This document shows positions 36,312-45,257 of a stretch of DNA of 64,000 nt, piece after piece. Position 1 is the first letter of the stretch; every line of letters begins with the position of its first letter. The translations under genes were made by a program, and so were the position numbers. Below the pieces are notes generated by a model. That model saw nothing but the letters and a program-made list of their open reading frames with translations. It was not told where the DNA came from and did not search any database. Where the stretch lies: assembly GCF_044772865.1 (NCBI RefSeq), contig NZ_CP173029.1, positions 2,480,001 to 2,544,000 of the forward strand, in the 5' to 3' direction. The DNA is from Algirhabdus cladophorae (GTDB taxonomy: Bacteria > Pseudomonadota > Alphaproteobacteria > Rhodobacterales > Rhodobacteraceae).

Positions 36312-37063
36312 CCCGCAGTCCAGCCGCCATCAACCAGCAGCGACGTGCCTGTGACCAGTGCCGAGGCATCAGAGGCCAGAAAAAGAACGGGGCCCATGAT
36401 GTCCTCAACCTCGCCAATGCGGTCCAGTTTGATCTTGCCTTCGATCCATTTCACCTTTTCAGGGTCTGCAAATGTCGACGCCGTGAGCGGGGTTTTGATG
36501 AACGTGGGACAGACCGTATTGACCCGAATGTTGCGCGGACCCCATTCGATGGCCATTGCTTTGGTCATGCCTTCCACCCCATGTTTTGTGGCACAATATA
36601 CTGACCGTTCCTGCCCGCCCACATGACCCATCTGGCTGCTGATCTGGATGATGCTTCCACCATTTTGCATGCCCTTGGCACATTCAACAGCCATGAAATA
36701 CGCCGCTTTCAGGTTGATATCCGTGACCATGGTGAAATCATCCGGATCTGCGTCCATTGCCGTGGAATGACGGGCGAGACCGGCTGAATTGCACAAAATG
36801 TCAAAAGGGCCATGTTCGGCGATAACGGCTTTCATCTTGGGCAAATCAGTGACGTCCAAGGCGACGCCAATGGCGCTCATGCCTGCCTCGGTCATCTGTG
36901 TTGCAGCCTGGGCGACTTGATCGGCTGAGCGTGCGGCGATCACAACCTCTGCGCCAGCCTCTGCCAAAGCCACTGCGCATCCTAGACCAATTCCACGCGA
37001 TCCGCCCGGCACAAAGGCGCGTTTTCCATCCAGTCGAAGGCTAGGTGTTTTGGGCAATGTCAT
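36308..37063 (-). CDS. Short-chain dehydrogenase/reductase
   Basis: 251 residues, classical SDR. Cofactor motif GGSRGIGLG at about 18-26, LDVTD, NSAGLARHS (NAG-like), catalytic Ser in IQISSQMGH, and YCATKHG (YxxxK). The substrate is probably the hydroxyl compound handled by this operon; it would act alongside the histidinol-dehydrogenase-like enzyme, perhaps on the opposite stereoisomer. 4-nt overlaps at both ends show tight translational coupling. Confidence 0.93.
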   Translation of the reverse strand: MTLPKTPSLRLDGKRAFVPGGSRGIGLGCAVALAEAGAEVVIAARSADQVAQAATQMTEAGMSAIGVALDVTDLPKMKAVIAEHGPFDILCNSAGLARHSTAMDADPDDFTMVTDINLKAAYFMAVECAKGMQNGGSIIQISSQMGHVGGQERSVYCATKHGVEGMTKAMAIEWGPRNIRVNTVCPTFIKTPLTASTFADPEKVKWIEGKIKLDRIGEVEDIMGPVLFLASDASALVTGTSLLVDGGWTAG

Positions 37064-37668
37064 GGGGTTTGAATTCCTTTGAAGGGTGGGAAATCGGCAT
37101 AGCGTTCTTGCCGCTGTTGTAGCGTTTCACCGGGCTCCGCACCAGCCGCAAGCAACTTGCCTTTGGGGGCGATGTAACTGGAAATTGTCCGCGCCAGTGC
37201 AGGACGCCACGCAATATTAAAAGCACAGAGTTTCGGAAAAAACCACAGATCTGAATAGGGCAGATGATCGTGGATCCACCACGCCAAGTCACGCCAATCG
37301 CGCCCTTTTGCATAGCGCTCGGCAAACCACGGCACAACGATGCTGGCCCCTGCAACCGAAAACTTCGGATGATCCCAGATGTGGCATTCCAAAGGGTTAT
37401 CATTGGCGGCACAGTTTAGCTTATTTGCATTGCCAAAACCGTTCAAGTCTGCAGACCGATAGCCCGAGCGCACCGCCAAGCGACCGAATGTGTCCTGCAT
37501 CGGCTCTAGGAGAGTCTCACACAGCGGACGGCCCCGTTCTATGGCCAGATCGGGATTGTTGGGAATATTTTGGATCTGATGAAAATTACCAATCTCAGAA
37601 TACAGAAAATCGCGCATAAAAAATGTCCGCGACAACTGCACACGCCCCAAGGTCTCGAGCGACCACAT
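37060..37668 (-). CDS. Conserved protein, possibly peptidase-M15-like fold
   Basis: 202 residues from ATG 37668 (MWSLETLGRVQL); a TTG at 37686 and an ATG at 37617 are alternatives. No signal peptide. Aromatic- and His-rich: FMRDFLYSEIGNFHQI, RSGYRSADLNGFGN, ECHIWDH and AWWIHDHLPYSDLWFFP. The GYRS...N...H...D...H order recalls zinc-dependent M15-type carboxypeptidases, but the spacing is not canonical, so I treat the function as unknown. It lies between SDR and SnoaL copy 2 with overlaps or short gaps, clearly part of the catabolic operon. Confidence 0.7.
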   Translation of the reverse strand: MWSLETLGRVQLSRTFFMRDFLYSEIGNFHQIQNIPNNPDLAIERGRPLCETLLEPMQDTFGRLAVRSGYRSADLNGFGNANKLNCAANDNPLECHIWDHPKFSVAGASIVVPWFAERYAKGRDWRDLAWWIHDHLPYSDLWFFPKLCAFNIAWRPALARTISSYIAPKGKLLAAGAEPGETLQQRQERYADFPPFKGIQTP

Positions 37669-37678
37669 GGAGGCAGGC

Positions 37679-38659
37679 CTACGCAAGTTCCCGCATCCGA
37701 TGCATCACATCCACGCCCAACTGCCGGTAGAGATCCAGAAGATCCACCAACACCCAGTTTTCACGGATCAAACCGTTCTCGATCCGCCAAAAATCAAGCG
37801 ATCTGAGGGCAACTTTGGTCCCGGAGGGCGCGATCCCCATCCAGCCACTGCCAGTGATTGTCTGCATCATATTGGGCCAACCCGTGACGCCCACGTAATC
37901 GCCTTCGGCCATGAAGTGATGCTTGATCTCATCTTCATATTGACCGCGATCAGGCATTGCAGACAAAAAAGGAATTTGGTGGAATTTCCGAAACTGTTCA
38001 ATGCCCCGCGCGGTGCCAATACCGGCGGGACCATACCAATTCATCTTGGAGTGCCAGTATTTTTCAAGGTTCATCACCTCTGGCCCGCCCTGACTGGGGT
38101 GGCGGGTCATATCCATCAACATATCAATGACGATGGTACGGCTGGCCTCTGTTCGTTCCGGATCGTGGGGGCCTATACCGTCATTTGTCGCAGGCCAAGG
38201 CACATTCCATTCCTGTCCCAACGACGGCCCCATGGGCCAAACGCCAGCTTGCTTGATCCAAGCAGGAATGTCCCAAATCCCCTGCATTTCGACAACTTTG
38301 CCGTCAACAATGCGGAAAAATTCGTGGTACCGCATATGCATGACGCGCCCCATTGGCGGGATATCCATCCAATGTAGTGTCGGCGTTCCAGTATAAATCC
38401 CGGCCATACCAACCCACGTGGCGCCGTCTTCATCCTGCCCGCAAATCTGTATCGAGACGCGGCGCTCTATATCCGGCACGGCTTCGATCAACGGGGCGTA
38501 AGCCTGCGCCCACAGGGCCTCACCCCCAACCATATCGCCCAAGGGATGACCCAAGCGAACAACAGCGTCCGGCTCAAATACAGCCGCCACATCCGCAGCG
38601 CTAGTGGGGCCTACGTCATATAATGCCCGGGAAAACGGTGCTGTGACGGACAGGGTCAT
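37679..38659 (-). CDS. SnoaL/NTF2-like double-domain protein (copy 2)
   Basis: 326 residues, again two SnoaL-like halves, related to copy 1 (compare FEPDAVVRLGHPLGDM with FHPDCVIRVPGGIS-type segments, and MRYHEFFRIVDGKVVEMQ with its counterpart). The last residues DVMHRMRELA end eleven bases before the next gene. It probably hydrates, isomerises or cyclises an intermediate. Having two such proteins in one operon suggests successive steps or a heteromeric enzyme. Confidence 0.8.
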   Translation of the reverse strand: MTLSVTAPFSRALYDVGPTSAADVAAVFEPDAVVRLGHPLGDMVGGEALWAQAYAPLIEAVPDIERRVSIQICGQDEDGATWVGMAGIYTGTPTLHWMDIPPMGRVMHMRYHEFFRIVDGKVVEMQGIWDIPAWIKQAGVWPMGPSLGQEWNVPWPATNDGIGPHDPERTEASRTIVIDMLMDMTRHPSQGGPEVMNLEKYWHSKMNWYGPAGIGTARGIEQFRKFHQIPFLSAMPDRGQYEDEIKHHFMAEGDYVGVTGWPNMMQTITGSGWMGIAPSGTKVALRSLDFWRIENGLIRENWVLVDLLDLYRQLGVDVMHRMRELA

Positions 38660-38698
38660 GATTTCTTTTTTCTAAAAATACTCATCCGTCCCAACAAC

Positions 38699-40024
38699 TT
38701 ATTCTGCCGCATCACGGTAAGCGGCCCCTTCGCCATAGGGCACATTTATTCCGCCGTAGCGCCGCACACGCACGTTGCATTGTTCTGCGTGACCAACAAA
38801 GCCTTCAAGCATACATAGGCGTGACCCATATTCACCGATCAAAGTCGCAGCCTCGTCAGTGGTGACCTTTTGATAGCTATGGGTTTTCAAGAACTTACCG
38901 ACCCAAAGACCACCAGTATACCGGCCAGCCTTTTTGGTGGGCAGGGTATGGTTTGTGCCGATCACCTTGTCCCCATTGGCCACATTGGTCCGCGCTCCCA
39001 AGAACAAAGCGCCGTAGCACGTCATGTTCTCCAGATACCAATCGTCACGGTCCGTCATCACCTGAACATGTTCCGACGCGATCTCATCTGCGACCGCTAG
39101 CATCTCGGCGTGATCTTCGCACAGGATCACTTCGCCGTAGTCTTCCCAAGACACTTTTGCAGTGTCCGCTGTGGGCAATATTTCCAAAATCCGGTCAATC
39201 TCGGCCAACGTGTCCTCGGCCAGCTTGCGCGAATGAGTGACCAAAACGCACGGACTGTTGTATCCATGTTCGGCTTGGCCCAGAAGGTCAGTCGCGCAGA
39301 TTTCCCCGTCGACTGTCTCGTCAGCGATGACCATTGTTTCTGTTGGGCCGGCAAAAAGGTCAATGCCCACGCGCCCAAACAACTGGCGCTTGGCTTCGGC
39401 CACAAAGGCATTGCCCGGTCCTACGATCATGTGCACCGGATCCACGGTTTCGGTGCCAATCGCCATGGCACCCACGGCCTGAATACCGCCCATGACGTAA
39501 ATCTCATGGGCCCCGCCCAGATGCATGGCCGCAATCACTGCCGCATTGGGTTTGCCATTAAACGGCGGCGTGCAGGCAATGATACGCGGCACCTTGGCAA
39601 CGCTGGCCGTGGCCACAGACATATGAGCAGAAGCCACCATGGGGAATTTACCGCCCGGGACGTAACACCCCACGGATTGCACTGGGATATTCTTATGCCC
39701 CAGGATCACGCCAGGCATGGTTTCCACTTCGATATCCAACATCGAATCCCGTTGGGCTTGGGCGAAATTGCGAACTTGTTCCTGTGCGAATTTAATATCC
39801 GCAAGCTCACGATCCGTCAGCTGCCCAATCAGATCATCGATTTCGGCTTGCGACAGTTTGAAAGCGGCGGGCGAATAATTATCAAATTTCTCTGACAAGT
39901 CGCGGACAGCTGCATCACCGCGTGTCTCGATATCGGACAGAATGGCTTCGACAGAGGCACGTACCTTTGCATCATCTTCTGCCCGTTCAGCCGCTGGTTT
40001 CCCGCGCTTTAGAAATTCCGCCAT
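38699..40024 (-). CDS. Histidinol-dehydrogenase-family enzyme, sulfopropanediol 3-dehydrogenase (HpsN)-like
   Basis: 441 residues from ATG 40024, which has a GGAGGG site; upstream in-frame sequence to 40162 is non-conserved. NAD-dependent zinc enzyme fold: [59 protein letters not shown], and zinc-site sequences near [15 protein letters not shown]. It is not in a his operon. The C-terminus and context fit HpsN-like dehydrogenases, which oxidise a terminal alcohol twice to a carboxylate (R-DHPS to R-sulfolactate). The natural substrate here is unproven. It is the first gene of an eight-gene leftward operon. Confidence 0.85.
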   Translation of the reverse strand: MAEFLKRGKPAAERAEDDAKVRASVEAILSDIETRGDAAVRDLSEKFDNYSPAAFKLSQAEIDDLIGQLTDRELADIKFAQEQVRNFAQAQRDSMLDIEVETMPGVILGHKNIPVQSVGCYVPGGKFPMVASAHMSVATASVAKVPRIIACTPPFNGKPNAAVIAAMHLGGAHEIYVMGGIQAVGAMAIGTETVDPVHMIVGPGNAFVAEAKRQLFGRVGIDLFAGPTETMVIADETVDGEICATDLLGQAEHGYNSPCVLVTHSRKLAEDTLAEIDRILEILPTADTAKVSWEDYGEVILCEDHAEMLAVADEIASEHVQVMTDRDDWYLENMTCYGALFLGARTNVANGDKVIGTNHTLPTKKAGRYTGGLWVGKFLKTHSYQKVTTDEAATLIGEYGSRLCMLEGFVGHAEQCNVRVRRYGGINVPYGEGAAYRDAAE

Positions 40025-40086
40025 CGTCGTCCCTCCGATAAAGTCTGCTGCATAAAGTAACGGGTTGGGATCAGTTCTCAAGAGTT

Positions 40087-40106
40087 TTTTGCATACGTTT
40101 GCAAAA
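40087..40106. promoter_or_regulatory. LacI-type operator before the HpsN-like operon
   Basis: 20-bp palindrome, TTTTGCATAC-GTTTGCAAAA, 9 of 10 arm positions symmetric around a central CG, as in LacI/GalR operators. It lies 62 nt upstream of the HpsN-like start, in the divergent promoter with the DUF1194 gene. The operon encodes its own LacI protein. Confidence 0.78.
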
Positions 40107-40160
40107 ATCGTGATACCTGAGGATTTGCGCAAGCCCAGCCAGTCTGACATCCTCGCAAAC

Positions 40161-40940
40161 ATGGGCGTGTTGCGATGGCTGATTTTGATCTATGTCTTTG
40201 GGTTTTTTCCAAGCAACGCACAGGCGTGCCGGCAAGCGTTGGTATTGGCATTGGATGTGTCCGGATCTGTCGATCCGTCAGAGTACCGATTGCAGATAGA
40301 GGGCCTTGCCAATGCACTTGATGCGCCCGAAATCCGACAGCTGATTTTATCCACCCCAGACCGCCCTGTGGCTTTGGCGGTATTTGAATGGAGTTCGCGC
40401 AACCACCAATATCTGATCCAGCCTTGGATTGAGCTGACCAGTGACACTGCCCTTGATTTGGCGATCATGCGAATTCGCAGCCACCGCAAAATTCGTGCAG
40501 GGCTTCGCACAGCAATGGGTACGGCGCTGCAATATGGCGGTCAGTTGCTGGCCCAGCGCCCTAACTGTTGGCGCCATACCATCGATGTTTCAGGCGATGG
40601 ACGTAGCAATATCGGCCCCCAGCCCAAGCGCGTGACAGAAACGGGGCGCTTTAAAGATGTCACTGTAAATGGGCTGGTGGTCAGCAAGAACCCACGAAAC
40701 ACGTCCGATCCGGCCAAAACCATTCGCAAGCAAGAAGAGTTGCGGTTTTACTTTCAAAGCAACGTTATTCACGGGCCCGGCGCATTCGTCGAATTGGCCG
40801 AGGGATACACTGATTTTGAACGTGCGATGCGACAAAAGCTGGCGCGCGAAATGGCCCTGCCTTTGCTTGGATCTTTGCGGCAGCCCGCGCTGGCGACGCT
40901 TAGCCCGCGATATGAAACTTCTGCCACCAGTCCAGAATAG
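40161..40940 (+). CDS. DUF1194 secreted von Willebrand-A-like protein (copy 1)
   Basis: 259 residues from ATG 40161 (upstream in-frame sequence to 40065 is non-conserved). Signal peptide ending SNAQA (cleavage after about 22), then [16 protein letters not shown] with a MIDAS-type DxSxS (Asp32, Ser34, Ser36) and two later strands [12 protein letters not shown] and [13 protein letters not shown]1194 proteins have a vWA-like fold, are exported, and have no known role. A paralogue occurs at 56.5 kb. It is divergent from the HpsN-like operon. The last 41 nt overlap the convergent hydrolase. Confidence 0.88.
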   Translation: MGVLRWLILIYVFGFFPSNAQACRQALVLALDVSGSVDPSEYRLQIEGLANALDAPEIRQLILSTPDRPVALAVFEWSSRNHQYLIQPWIELTSDTALDLAIMRIRSHRKIRAGLRTAMGTALQYGGQLLAQRPNCWRHTIDVSGDGRSNIGPQPKRVTETGRFKDVTVNGLVVSKNPRNTSDPAKTIRKQEELRFYFQSNVIHGPGAFVELAEGYTDFERAMRQKLAREMALPLLGSLRQPALATLSPRYETSATSPE

Positions 40941-41778
40941 ACTGCACGGCCGCGTCCGTTTGGCCTTTGGAAAAGATATCACCGGCAATTACGTGGCCGT
41001 TTTTGTCATCCCCGGGGCCCATGACGAACAAATCGGTGGACACAGGACCGCCCCAGCCTTTCATAAAACGCTGGGTCTCGCTCCATGATACCACGCTGTC
41101 GTCGGCACAGGCTTGAACCAAGGTGGGAATGCGCAACCCACTGCAATCTTGCCGCCAAGCCGCATGCACTGTGTCCATCATCGTAAAGACCGCCGTGGAT
41201 GGATAACGCGTGGTCCACCATTTTGCGTGGGCCTCCGAAATCGGCTCAAAACCGCGCTCGCGCCCTGCCAATGCGGGCAACCAGCGTCGTGCCAGCGGCA
41301 GTCCGAGGACCAAGTTCAGCAGCTTGCTGGCCATACCAAAATTGGGAGAGACCAAAACATTTCCGACAATCTGCTGGGTCATATCGGGCTTGCCTAGGGC
41401 CAGCGTAACCAACGGGCAGCCCGTCGAACAGGAGACAACGATCACCTGACGGCCAATGGCCCGGCCGATGTCCAGCGCTTGCATCGTGTCCGCCAGCCAG
41501 TCTGTCCAAGCAGGCTCGCCCATAGCCGCACCATCGCAACCATGACCCGCCAATCGGGCGTAGTATAGATTGGCCCCAAGGGTCTTGGCCACAGTATCGG
41601 GGACGGGCCGTATCTCGTGTTTTGTCGCGGAAAACCCGTGGACATAGACGATGGCAAGGTCTGTCACATCGCCAGCTTTGCCCGCCCAGATGATCTGTTT
41701 CTCGGCACCCTGTTTGAGATTTGGCACCGCGGCCTCGGCGGCGGCAAGATCGGCATCAAGGGTCTTGGGGTCAAGCAT
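40900..41778 (-). CDS. Alpha/beta hydrolase (carboxylesterase-like)
   Basis: 292 residues. YVHGFSATKHE forms the oxyanion region and QVIVVSCSTGCPLVTLAL the nucleophile elbow (S-x-S-x-G rather than G-x-S-x-G). VQACADDSVVSW and GDDKNGHVIAGD hold the probable acid and His. No signal peptide. It overlaps the upstream MFS gene by 8 nt, so the pair forms an operon: import of a compound followed by hydrolysis is likely. Its 3' end overlaps the DUF1194 gene by 41 nt. Confidence 0.85.
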   Translation of the reverse strand: MLDPKTLDADLAAAEAAVPNLKQGAEKQIIWAGKAGDVTDLAIVYVHGFSATKHEIRPVPDTVAKTLGANLYYARLAGHGCDGAAMGEPAWTDWLADTMQALDIGRAIGRQVIVVSCSTGCPLVTLALGKPDMTQQIVGNVLVSPNFGMASKLLNLVLGLPLARRWLPALAGRERGFEPISEAHAKWWTTRYPSTAVFTMMDTVHAAWRQDCSGLRIPTLVQACADDSVVSWSETQRFMKGWGGPVSTDLFVMGPGDDKNGHVIAGDIFSKGQTDAAVQSILDWWQKFHIAG

Positions 41779-43120
41779 GTGTCAGCATTCGTTTGGCCTT
41801 TGGTCCATAAAACAGGATTAGACCCAAAATCGAAAGCCCTAAGACAACGGCAGGCACCAATGTGATCGACACCTGCAAAGCGCCCAGCGCTTCGTCTGTT
41901 TGCGGGATGCTGCCTTGAGTGGTTTCCTGCCAGCCATAGGCGCCAAGGATCAGCGACAGGATAAACGGGGCCACAGCATTTGCGGCCTTTTGACCAAAGA
42001 GCCATACGGCGGAAAACGCGCCCTCAATGGCTTCGCCTGTTTGGGCGCGGGTTACATCCATGAGGTCAGGATACATCGCCCATGGAATTTGCTGGTAGGA
42101 TCCGTTGGCCATGCCTGCCAGCAGAAACATCCCTGCAATCGCAGTGACATTGACCGATGGCAGGGCCAGATAGAGCCAATAAAGCAGTCCGATATACGCC
42201 ATTAACCCAAGGATCAGCGCCCCTTGTTTGCCCATGCGTGCGGACAGCAAGACCCAGATGGCTTGGCTTAGGATAGCCCCCACAACAAAGGCTGCAAACA
42301 TTGTCGACAAAACCCCTAGTCCAGAGGCCATGCCCGACAGCATTGTCGTGCCACTGTCCAAGATCAGATAAAGTGCTGCGAACGGAAGGCCCGCGGTGAT
42401 CATGGCAATAGCCATAGTCATCACCCCATAAAGTATCGTCAAAACCACAAAGGGCCCGTTGGAAAACACGTGTTTCATCATGGTCATGGGCGAGACCGAA
42501 CTGGGCAGCATGATCTTTGGCGCGTTGCGTGTGGCAAAGATCGACAGCCAAATTGCCCCGACAATCAACGGGGCGACCATGACCACAGCCATCATTTGGC
42601 CCGCTCGGGTATCGCCCGCCAGAACAGGGATCACCGCGCCACCCAACAGGATACCGATACTGGCAAAACCCATGCGCCATGCCACAAGGCCGGATCGTTC
42701 GCGCGGATCTTGGGTGATTTCCCCCGCCATAGCGCCATAGGGAATGGCGACCATGGTAAAACCAACCGTGGCCATGACGAAAAATCCAACAACCCAAGCC
42801 AAAGTTGCAGGCAGGGCAAGGCTTTCTGGCACGGCAAAGACGCCAATCATCCCAGCGACCAAAACCAACGCCCCCACAAACATCCACGGCGCACGCCTGC
42901 CAAAGCGGCTGTTTGTTCGATCAGACAAGTAGCCGACCAAAGGATCAGTGATAATGTCGAAGATCAACACGCCTGTGGTGACAGCCCCCGCCAATTGGAT
43001 TGGCACACCAAGGTAGTTGGTCATAAACGCCAAAATCAGCAATTGTTTGACCACCACAAAGACGACCACGCCCATGTCGGCCAACCCCCAGCCAGCCTTT
43101 TGCCCTATCGATAGCGCCAT
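41771..43120 (-). CDS. GPH-type MFS transporter (glycoside/cation symporter family)
   Basis: 449 residues, about twelve helices. It starts at ATG 43120 with a GGAGGG site; an in-frame upstream start is rejected. DIITDPLVGYLSDRTNSRFGRRAPWM is the loop-2/3 signature of the GPH family (D-P-x-x-G-x-x-S-D-R-T-x-x-R-x-G-R-R). It symports a sugar or similar solute with protons or sodium. It shares a transcript with the following hydrolase. Confidence 0.9.
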   Translation of the reverse strand: MALSIGQKAGWGLADMGVVVFVVVKQLLILAFMTNYLGVPIQLAGAVTTGVLIFDIITDPLVGYLSDRTNSRFGRRAPWMFVGALVLVAGMIGVFAVPESLALPATLAWVVGFFVMATVGFTMVAIPYGAMAGEITQDPRERSGLVAWRMGFASIGILLGGAVIPVLAGDTRAGQMMAVVMVAPLIVGAIWLSIFATRNAPKIMLPSSVSPMTMMKHVFSNGPFVVLTILYGVMTMAIAMITAGLPFAALYLILDSGTTMLSGMASGLGVLSTMFAAFVVGAILSQAIWVLLSARMGKQGALILGLMAYIGLLYWLYLALPSVNVTAIAGMFLLAGMANGSYQQIPWAMYPDLMDVTRAQTGEAIEGAFSAVWLFGQKAANAVAPFILSLILGAYGWQETTQGSIPQTDEALGALQVSITLVPAVVLGLSILGLILFYGPKAKRMLTHA

Positions 43121-43190
43121 CAGTGTCCCTCCCCGAACATGTTGCGCGACCAAAGCACAAGGGCGCCCGCGCCCCTAACGAAACGCCGCG

Positions 43191-43940
43191 TCAAAGCTGC
43201 TGAAGGATATTTGTCAGAGCATCTTCAATCAGTTGCAAAGCAGCAGGATCCGAGAACCGGTGATCCCCGTCTTTGAGCATCACAAGGCGCATATCAGGGC
43301 CCGTGGCGTGGTTGAGCAGACGGATCGCCACAGATTGATCCACATCCGCATCATGCGTGCCCTGCAAGAACCGCACCGGAAACGGCAGGTCCAGCGGCGT
43401 GCGCAAAACCAATTGGTCGCGCCCATCTTCGATCAATTTGCGGGTGATCGTGTAGGGATCGTCGTAATCGGATGGGATTTTAATTGCGCCGTCCGCCATG
43501 ATTTGGACCCTTTGCGCCTCGTCGAAGCTGGCCCACATGCTGTCTTCGGTGAAATCCGGGGCAGCCGCGATAGTCAACAGACCCGCCACACGTTCAGGTA
43601 TGGCCTTGCAAGCAAGCAGCGAAATCCAACCGCCCATGCTGGAGCCCACAAGGATTTGCGGCCCATCTGTCAAAGCGTTGATAGCCGCCAGTGCGTCTGC
43701 CGCCCAATCCCCGATGCAACCATCCTCGAACCGTTCTGAGGATTGCCCGTGGCCTGAATAGTCAAATCGCAAAAACGCACGGCCAGCCGCGCGGCAGACC
43801 TGCTCGAGATGTACTGCCTTGGTGCCTTCCATGTCCGACATAAAGCCACCCAAAAACACCACCCCCGGGCCAACACCGGCCACGGAATGATATGCGATTC
43901 GCCGCCCCTGCGGGGTGTCCAAGTAGGATGGTGTGGTCAT
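43191..43940 (-). CDS. Alpha/beta hydrolase (short serine-hydrolase, ABHD10-like)
   Basis: 249 residues. The start MTTPSYLDTPQGRRIAYH leads into VVFLGGFMSDMEGTKA (oxyanion), RFDYSGHGQSSE, nucleophile elbow VGSSMGGWISL (Ser about 98), acid in FLQGTHDADVDQS and His in LKDGDHRFSDP. The pattern resembles palmitoyl-thioesterase/ABHD10-like hydrolases widespread in alphaproteobacteria. It is divergent from the ArsR-SRPBCC gene across 94 nt. Confidence 0.87.
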   Translation of the reverse strand: MTTPSYLDTPQGRRIAYHSVAGVGPGVVFLGGFMSDMEGTKAVHLEQVCRAAGRAFLRFDYSGHGQSSERFEDGCIGDWAADALAAINALTDGPQILVGSSMGGWISLLACKAIPERVAGLLTIAAAPDFTEDSMWASFDEAQRVQIMADGAIKIPSDYDDPYTITRKLIEDGRDQLVLRTPLDLPFPVRFLQGTHDADVDQSVAIRLLNHATGPDMRLVMLKDGDHRFSDPAALQLIEDALTNILQQL

Positions 43941-44001
43941 AGAGCCCTCCAGTTTCCCAACAAAAACAACGTTTTGGAACTTTATTCAAGTTACCATATT
44001 G

Positions 44002-44021
44002 TCACGTGATTATTTAGTCAC
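44002..44021. promoter_or_regulatory. Overlapping palindromes in the hydrolase/ArsR divergent promoter
   Basis: TCACGTGA at 44002-44009 is a perfect 8-bp palindrome. It overlaps GTGATTATTTAGTCAC at 44006-44021, symmetric at 12 of 16 positions. It ends 14 nt before the ArsR-SRPBCC start, where an ArsR repressor operator is expected. Confidence 0.5.
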
Positions 44022-44034
44022 CTATAAGAAATCC

Positions 44035-44802
44035 ATGGATGCAATCTTTAAAGCCCTAAACGATCCCGCCCGCCGCACCTTGTTGGATAGCCTGCGCCAC
44101 AAGGACGGTCAGTCACTGCAAGAACTGGAACGCCAGCTGCAGATGACACGCTTTGGTGTGATGAAACATTTGAAGGTTCTTGAAGACGCGCATCTTGTGA
44201 CAACCCGCAAAGTGGGGCGCTTCAAATACCACTATTTGAACGCTGTGCCCCTTCAAGAGGTCATTGATCGTTGGATCGAGCCCTTGCTGGCCAAACCCAC
44301 TGCGCGGGCCGTGATTGACTTGAAATCATCTTTAGAAGGAACCGCCCAAATGACCACATCCTCTGAAAAGCCGGACTTTGTGTCTGAGACCTTTATCAAA
44401 ACCAGCCTCGATGCCCTCTGGGACGCGTTGACCAAAGCAGACCTGATGGAACAATACCATTTTGCGTGCCAAAACGTCGAAGGCGATGCCGTCGAAGGCC
44501 AGACCACAAACTTTATCCTGCCTGACGGCGGCAAAATGTTGAGCCAAAGCACCATATCACTTACGCCAAAATCTCGTTTGGAAATGACATTTGTACCGCA
44601 TTTCTTTGGCCCGGATGCGCCGTCCAGTCGCGTGGTTTATTCCGCCGAGGCGCAAGGGCCGCTGTGTAAACTGACATGCGAACACTTTGGGATACCAGCA
44701 GGCCAAGAGGGTGTAGCCGAAGGATGGGCACGCTGGACCAGCAGCCTCAAGTCCTTCCTCGAGACAGGCCAAGGCCTGCAAATGGCGATGGAGGAGGCGT
44801 AA
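44035..44802 (+). CDS. ArsR-type HTH fused to SRPBCC (AHSA1-like) domain
   Basis: 255 residues from ATG 44035. Residues 1-95 are an ArsR winged helix (AIFKALNDPARRTLLDSL, then QLQMTRFGVMKHLKVLEDA), lacking obvious metal-binding cysteines. Residues about 110-250 are a START/SRPBCC hydrophobic-ligand-binding fold (FVSETFIKTSLDALWDAL; EGWARWTSSLKSFLETG). The fusion suggests a repressor that senses a hydrophobic molecule directly. It is followed one base later by a MAPEG gene, and a palindromic candidate operator lies before it. Confidence 0.9.
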   Translation: MDAIFKALNDPARRTLLDSLRHKDGQSLQELERQLQMTRFGVMKHLKVLEDAHLVTTRKVGRFKYHYLNAVPLQEVIDRWIEPLLAKPTARAVIDLKSSLEGTAQMTTSSEKPDFVSETFIKTSLDALWDALTKADLMEQYHFACQNVEGDAVEGQTTNFILPDGGKMLSQSTISLTPKSRLEMTFVPHFFGPDAPSSRVVYSAEAQGPLCKLTCEHFGIPAGQEGVAEGWARWTSSLKSFLETGQGLQMAMEEA

Positions 44803-44803
44803 A

Positions 44804-45226
44804 ATGACACCTGTCCTTACAACTGAACTTGGGGTTTTGACCTGCCTCTGCCTGCTCGCCGCTTTTATGTGGATCCCTTATATTATCGGCATCAATCGCC
44901 ACCCAATTGAAGGTGTGCCAGAGGACGCTAATTTTCGCAGGCCCCCTGATTTGTCGCTCTATCCCGCTTGGGTACACCGCGCCCATCGCGCGCATTTAAA
45001 CCTACTCGAACAATTGGTGCCCTTTGCCATTTTGGTTTTGCTAGTGGACCGTGTGGATGGCTATTCCGCGCTGACCTATTGGACCGCTATCGCGTTCTTT
45101 TGGCTACGTGTGGCCCATGCGGCAGGAATGATCAGCGGTATGGCCCGTATGCCCCTGCGCCCACTTATCTTTACGGCTGGCAGCCTGTGTTGCCTGATCA
45201 TGGCATACGCCGTTTTCGCGGCCTGA
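44804..45226 (+). CDS. MAPEG-family membrane protein
   Basis: 140 residues, four membrane helices, with the MAPEG core RAHRAHLNLLEQLVPFAILVL (R/N/E pattern: RAxxNxxE) and a later helix pair (WLRVAHAAGMI). Members include microsomal glutathione transferases and leukotriene synthases; bacterial copies are mostly uncharacterised. It is tightly linked to the ArsR-SRPBCC regulator, so it probably detoxifies or conjugates the hydrophobic inducer. A hairpin terminator follows. Confidence 0.9.
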   Translation: MTPVLTTELGVLTCLCLLAAFMWIPYIIGINRHPIEGVPEDANFRRPPDLSLYPAWVHRAHRAHLNLLEQLVPFAILVLLVDRVDGYSALTYWTAIAFFWLRVAHAAGMISGMARMPLRPLIFTAGSLCCLIMAYAVFAA

Positions 45227-45234
45227 ACTAAGGT

Positions 45235-45253
45235 TGGGGGCCAATCGCCCCCA
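45235..45253. terminator. Hairpin terminator between MAPEG and convergent gene
   Basis: Perfect 7-bp stem, TGGGGGC with GCCCCCA, around a 5-nt loop, in the 31-nt gap between the two 3' ends. On the plus strand it is followed by CACCCTATTTT, so it mainly serves the MAPEG transcript. Confidence 0.7.
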
Positions 45254-45257
45254 CACC

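Noticed and set aside
39110..39895. 261-codon plus-strand reading frame
   Set aside because: Antisense of the HpsN-like gene; no recognisable domain.
38699..40024. Assignment as histidine-biosynthetic hisD
   Set aside because: No his genes nearby; catabolic operon with LacI regulator fits an HpsN-like dehydrogenase better.
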